Shown piece after piece: positions 61,701 through 64,000 of a stretch of DNA of 64,000 bases. The stretch covers positions 9,094 through 73,093 of the forward strand of contig JBKGHI010000012.1 in the NCBI GenBank assembly GCA_046520405.1, written 5' to 3'. The notes under the pieces are model-generated. The model was not told the DNA's origin. It was given only the letters and a program-made list of their open reading frames with translations, and did no database searches. Made by a program: the position numbers and the translations under genes. Each line of letters opens with the position of its first letter. Position 1 is the first letter of the stretch. The DNA comes from Myxococcus sp046520405 (lineage in GTDB: Bacteria > Myxococcota > Myxococcia > Myxococcales > Myxococcaceae).

Positions 61701-62118
61701 TGACCGCGTCCACGTTGCCGTTGAGAACCTCGGCCTGGTCGATGTTCGCCGACGGCGAGCCTTCGAAGGTGAAGCCGCCCACCAGGGTGCCGTGGGCGTT
61801 GTCGGGGTTCACCACGCGCACGTCCACCACGCCGGAGCTGGCCGTGGGGGTGTAGCCGTAGATGCGGTTGGTGTTGACCACCACCACCCGCAGGGCCTCC
61901 AGCTCCCCGAAGTAGAGCTTCGCGCCTTCCTTGAAGCCGGAGCCGTAGACGTTGATGAGGCTGTTGCCCGCGACGGGGCCGCCCGAAGGCTGGACCTCCC
62001 GAATCATGGGCGCGTTATCGCTGGGAGCAGGACCCCCGCCGGAATCGCCGTCACAGGCGATGACCAGCAGGGGCAGGACGAGGAAGAGAGCACGGAGACA
62101 GCGAGACGACATCGACAT
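58795..62118 (-). CDS. Long repeat surface lipoprotein of the maltose operon
   Basis: About 1107 residues. A lipobox (LPLLVIACDG) is followed by an IPT/TIG-like domain (MIREVQPSGGPVAGNSLINV) and then six clear tandem units, plus a degenerate first one, of about 130-150 residues. Each begins with YC[KRN]L-type strands (YCKLGPDGN) and contains GQLGWGPAGEDP and ANDRYQATLPNPG-like parts. Such modules probably bind carbohydrate or act as adhesive stalks. The start overlaps the stop of malG by one base (TGATG), so it is coupled to a sugar transporter. At DNA level, units four and five share a 39-base identical stretch (59696-59734 and 60135-60173), so repeats are recent. Confidence 0.8.
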   Translation of the reverse strand: MSMSSRCLRALFLVLPLLVIACDGDSGGGPAPSDNAPMIREVQPSGGPVAGNSLINVYGSGFKEGAKLYFGELEALRVVVVNTNRIYGYTPTASSGVVDVRVVNPDNAHGTLVGGFTFEGSPSANIDQAEVLNGNVDAVSNGQPVGTTVRGAVTVSGITRGTGQGGGIRAQVGFAPANAELLNPESYTWEEATYEGDSDSREADIYQGTVLLQPAIGGESREWVVTMRFSIDNGATWVMADGDGSANGVSEEMLRRVFISRPRVDYCKLGPDGNRGPLNVFYRPGDTTLVKVAGQVYASGVTQGGGAGSGLVAQLGYGPADSDPRSDSGWRWVNATYKTDHGNNDEWEADMPNPGTEGTWRVAYRFSISENAWRYCDVDGVNDSDEGELTFSLSKLGTLTVGDEAPKPAVTWCKIGLDQTPPEAINYTTTQTTGLKTVHAQVHLPGVTDRQGAGPGLAGQLGWGPVGEDPRTSPLWNWSTQLTFDQDNFDVNDQWKGTLPNPAINGEYRYAVRFNHDGGPIRVCDGNGVDDGGQDFELDQLGALNVTGQPVIPRVIGYCKLGPDGNTTPETVTYTTTTTPSRRVEAQVYVQGVTNAAGEGANIVGQLGWGPAGENPATSSQWNWSTSGSYASDLGSNDVYEATLPNPGTVGSYRFAYRFQVNDGDFLLCDADGNSGGASGFDAALTGTLTVTEAQTLNAIDYCKLGPDGNNTPQSLAYTAGEAASHVIVAYVNVTGITDSTTGEAADIVGQLGWGPAGEDPATSDEWNWDTTAGFAEDFYANDRYQATLPNPGVVGSYRFAYRFQVNGGAFMYCDADGNSTNPEHGFNVDLTGSLAVSEDPDPEPTDSYCRLQSVSGTTVGSGDTVTVVGRVHIPGVTAGNGPGAGVQVQVGVGAADANASTQAAAFTWKAAEYTGEADGEADTDEFSTTVTPAYTGDRAVSLRYSTDGTTWTYCDKDGSNVGGYTLGQQHALTVGNHAVIGYCNLQWPFEIAAGAEGDPRIVYGQLYAAGVTPGGGQGAGIVAELGYGPVSNDPGVSGWTWVAATYLSDEGDNDQYSVSLPAGVPAGTSYTYRYSLNGGPFCYGDRNDRGGSTNGFSGGDIGTVTP

Positions 62119-62966
62119 CACCCCTTGACGCCGCCAGCGGTCAACCCGCCGACGAGGTGTTTCTGGAGAGCGAAGAACAAAGCCATGACCGGCGCGGAGA
62201 CGATGAGCGCGCCCGCGGCGAACTTGCCCCACTCCACCTTGTGCTCGCCGACGAAGCGCTGGAGCGCGACGGGCAGGGTGAAGCGGGCCGGGTCATTGAG
62301 CAGCGTGGCGGCGAGGATGAACTCGTTCCACGCCGTCATGAAGGAGAAGAGCGCCGTCACCGCCAGCGCGGGCCGCGCCAGCGGGAGCACCACGCGCACG
62401 AACACCTGGAAGGTGGAGGCCCCGTCCATCACCGCCGCTTCCTCCAGCTCGCGCGGCAGCGTGTCGAAGTACCCCTTGAGGTTCCAGATGCAGAAGGGCA
62501 GGGCGGTGGTGGCATACACGAGGACGAGCCCCGTGAGGCTGTCCAGCAGGTGCAGCTTCTGGAGGATGCTGTAGATGGGGACCATCATCAGCGTCGCCGG
62601 GAACATCTGCGTCACCAGCAGCGCCTGCATCCCGCCTTCCTTGCCGGGGAAGCGGAAGCGCGACAGCGCGTAGGCCGCGGACACCGCCAGCGTCAGGCCC
62701 ACCAGCGTGGTGGCGCCGGACACGACGATGCTCGACAGGAGCTGCCGGCCGAACACCCACCGCCCCGCCGCGTCCGTGCCGGAGAGCACCTGCCGGAAGT
62801 GCTCCAGCGTGACGGTTTCGGGGAAGGGGTTGGCGGTGAGCGCCAGCCCGTCCGTGGGTGACAGGGCCATCTTCACCACCCAGAGCACCGGGTAGAGCGT
62901 GGCCATGCACAACAGCGACAGGCCGGCGTGGATGGCGGCCATCTTCAAGCGAGACGGGCGGTTCAT
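62118..62966 (-). CDS. malG: Maltose-type ABC transporter permease MalG
   Basis: 282 residues with six membrane helices and the EAA loop (EEAAVMDGASTFQVFVRVVL) that docks the ATPase. It ends LVGGLTAGGVKG, as MalG does. It makes the inner-membrane channel for a maltose or maltodextrin-type sugar together with MalF. Its ATG overlaps the malF stop by four bases. The ATPase and binding protein are not in the window. Confidence 0.9.
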   Translation of the reverse strand: MNRPSRLKMAAIHAGLSLLCMATLYPVLWVVKMALSPTDGLALTANPFPETVTLEHFRQVLSGTDAAGRWVFGRQLLSSIVVSGATTLVGLTLAVSAAYALSRFRFPGKEGGMQALLVTQMFPATLMMVPIYSILQKLHLLDSLTGLVLVYATTALPFCIWNLKGYFDTLPRELEEAAVMDGASTFQVFVRVVLPLARPALAVTALFSFMTAWNEFILAATLLNDPARFTLPVALQRFVGEHKVEWGKFAAGALIVSAPVMALFFALQKHLVGGLTAGGVKG

Positions 62967-64000
62967 CCCATCACCTCCGAGGACGACCGCATCAGCCGCT
63001 TGGTGAAGGCGGACCAGCCCAGCAGCACCACGAAGATGAGGACCGAGTACGCCGCCGCGAAGCCGTACTGCTCGTTGCGCTGGAAGGCCCAGCGGTAGGC
63101 CTCGGACACCAGGATGTCGGTGCCGCCGCCCGGCTCACCGCCGGACACCAGGTAGATGATGTTGAACATGTTGAAGGTCCACACGCTGCCCAGGATGACG
63201 GCCGGCAGCATGGCGGGCCTCAGCAGCGGCAGGGTGATGCGGCGGAACTGCGTCCACTTGCTCGCGCCGTCCACCTCCGCGGCCTCGTAGAGCTCCTGGG
63301 GGATGGACTGGAGCGCGCCCAGCGCCACCACCATCATGAAGGGGAAGCCCAGCCAGGTGTTGGTGGCCACGTTGGCCGCGAAGGCCGTGGAGAAGCGGGT
63401 GAACCAGCTCACCGGCTCCAGGTCCAACGCCACGAGCAGGCCGTTGATGGCGCCGAACTGCCGGTGGAACATGCCCTTCCACATGAGCGCGGTGATGTAG
63501 TTGGGCACGGCCCAGGGGATGATGAGCAGCACCCGGTAGACGCCCCGCAGCTTCAGCAGCGGATCCTTCAGCAGCAGCGCCAGGAACAGGCCGATGCTCA
63601 CGTGGAGCACCACGTTGACCACCGCCCACAGCAGCGTCACGGCCAGCGTGAAGTAGAAGGACAGGGGCTCGGTGATGCTGTAGCCACGGCTGGCCAGGAT
63701 GTCCACGAAGTTGGCCAGGCCCACGAAGGAGTATTCCCCTGCCTCGTGGTGGAACAGCGACAGGCTGAGGCCCACCGCGAAGGGGATGAAGACCAGCACC
63801 GCCACGCCGGTCGCCGCGGGCGCGATGTACGCCGCCGCTTGCGCCACGTCCGGGTAGCGGCGCTTGAAGGGCAGGGCCGCCGCCGGGCGCCGCAGCACCC
63901 AGACGGAGCCGCCCAACGCCATGGCGCCCACCAGGCCCAGCCAGGGCAGGGGGCTGGCCTCGGGCGGGCGGTCGCGGTGCAGCGCGCGGTAGCGCCGGTC
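62963..64000 (-). CDS. malF: Maltose-type ABC transporter permease MalF, 5' end outside window
   Basis: Open to the end of the window (346 codons visible, including the stop). Hydrophobic helices with FIPFAVGLSLSLFHHEAGEY, GVYRVLLIIPWAVPNYITAL and the EAA loop YEAAEVDGASKWTQFRRITL. It pairs with MalG as the channel of a sugar importer. Its stop overlaps the malG start (ATGA). The upstream part, before the visible Met/GTG at 63931, is open and in frame, so the true start is beyond 64000. Confidence 0.9.
   Translation of the reverse strand, partial: DRRYRALHRDRPPEASPLPWLGLVGAMALGGSVWVLRRPAAALPFKRRYPDVAQAAAYIAPAATGVAVLVFIPFAVGLSLSLFHHEAGEYSFVGLANFVDILASRGYSITEPLSFYFTLAVTLLWAVVNVVLHVSIGLFLALLLKDPLLKLRGVYRVLLIIPWAVPNYITALMWKGMFHRQFGAINGLLVALDLEPVSWFTRFSTAFAANVATNTWLGFPFMMVVALGALQSIPQELYEAAEVDGASKWTQFRRITLPLLRPAMLPAVILGSVWTFNMFNIIYLVSGGEPGGGTDILVSEAYRWAFQRNEQYGFAAAYSVLIFVVLLGWSAFTKRLMRSSSEVMG

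Overview
The window is high-GC DNA with long overlapping open frames on both strands. It reads as a Myxococcaceae chromosome, close to Myxococcus or Corallococcus. Supporting signs are many lipobox and Cys-rich surface proteins, a MYXO-CTERM-like C-terminal anchor (42112-43170), a myxobacterial PilZ-variant protein, alpha-lytic-type protease/lectin fusions, an RsbR-type STAS regulator and a large load of secreted hydrolases. There is no phage, insertion sequence or CRISPR array. The genus is inferred from gene style; no marker gene proves it.

Layout. 1-8.8 kb: end of a hexapeptide acetyltransferase, BON-LysM protein, frameshifted M16 protease, YpfJ-type metalloprotease, CDF cation exporter overlapping a periplasmic binding lipoprotein, and a STAS plus V4R-like sensor pair. 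9-21.6 kb: secreted acetamidase, GST, an eight-repeat carboxypeptidase-regulatory-like protein, a divergent quinone-oxidoreductase/HxlR pair, SDR, secreted phosphatase, and a divergent protease/GH5 cellulase pair. 22-26.6 kb: the most interesting locus. Two tandem HExxH + PqqD-like proteins are translationally coupled to a 50-residue peptide and followed by a FAD-dependent oxidoreductase. I read this as a RiPP (ribosomally made, post-translationally modified peptide) pathway. It faces a four-gene lipid operon (thioesterase, hydrolase, fatty-acid hydroxylase, desaturase).

30-44.5 kb: secreted proteins and lipoproteins, a tetraheme cytochrome beside a DUF4397 lipoprotein, a PstS-like lipoprotein, and a stretch of decayed genes at 43.4-44.5 kb. 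44.6-58.2 kb: a SUKH protein with a membrane partner, a regulator/metallo-beta-lactamase pair that has lost both 5' ends, a gluzincin-TPR lipoprotein, a ferritin-like membrane protein, a frameshifted GST, an S9 peptidase, an AadA-type nucleotidyltransferase, a serine hydrolase with two lesions, and a beta-structured hypothetical. 58.3-58.65 kb: two identical tRNA-Asp and one tRNA-Val. 58.8-64 kb: malF-malG coupled to a long repeat-bearing surface lipoprotein.

Two themes recur. First, gene decay: at least eight loci carry frameshifts, nonsense codons or deletions. Some single-base cases could instead be sequence errors. Second, compact head-to-head or overlapping pairs with visible candidate operators. 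All functional calls rest on reading motifs by eye; no search was run.
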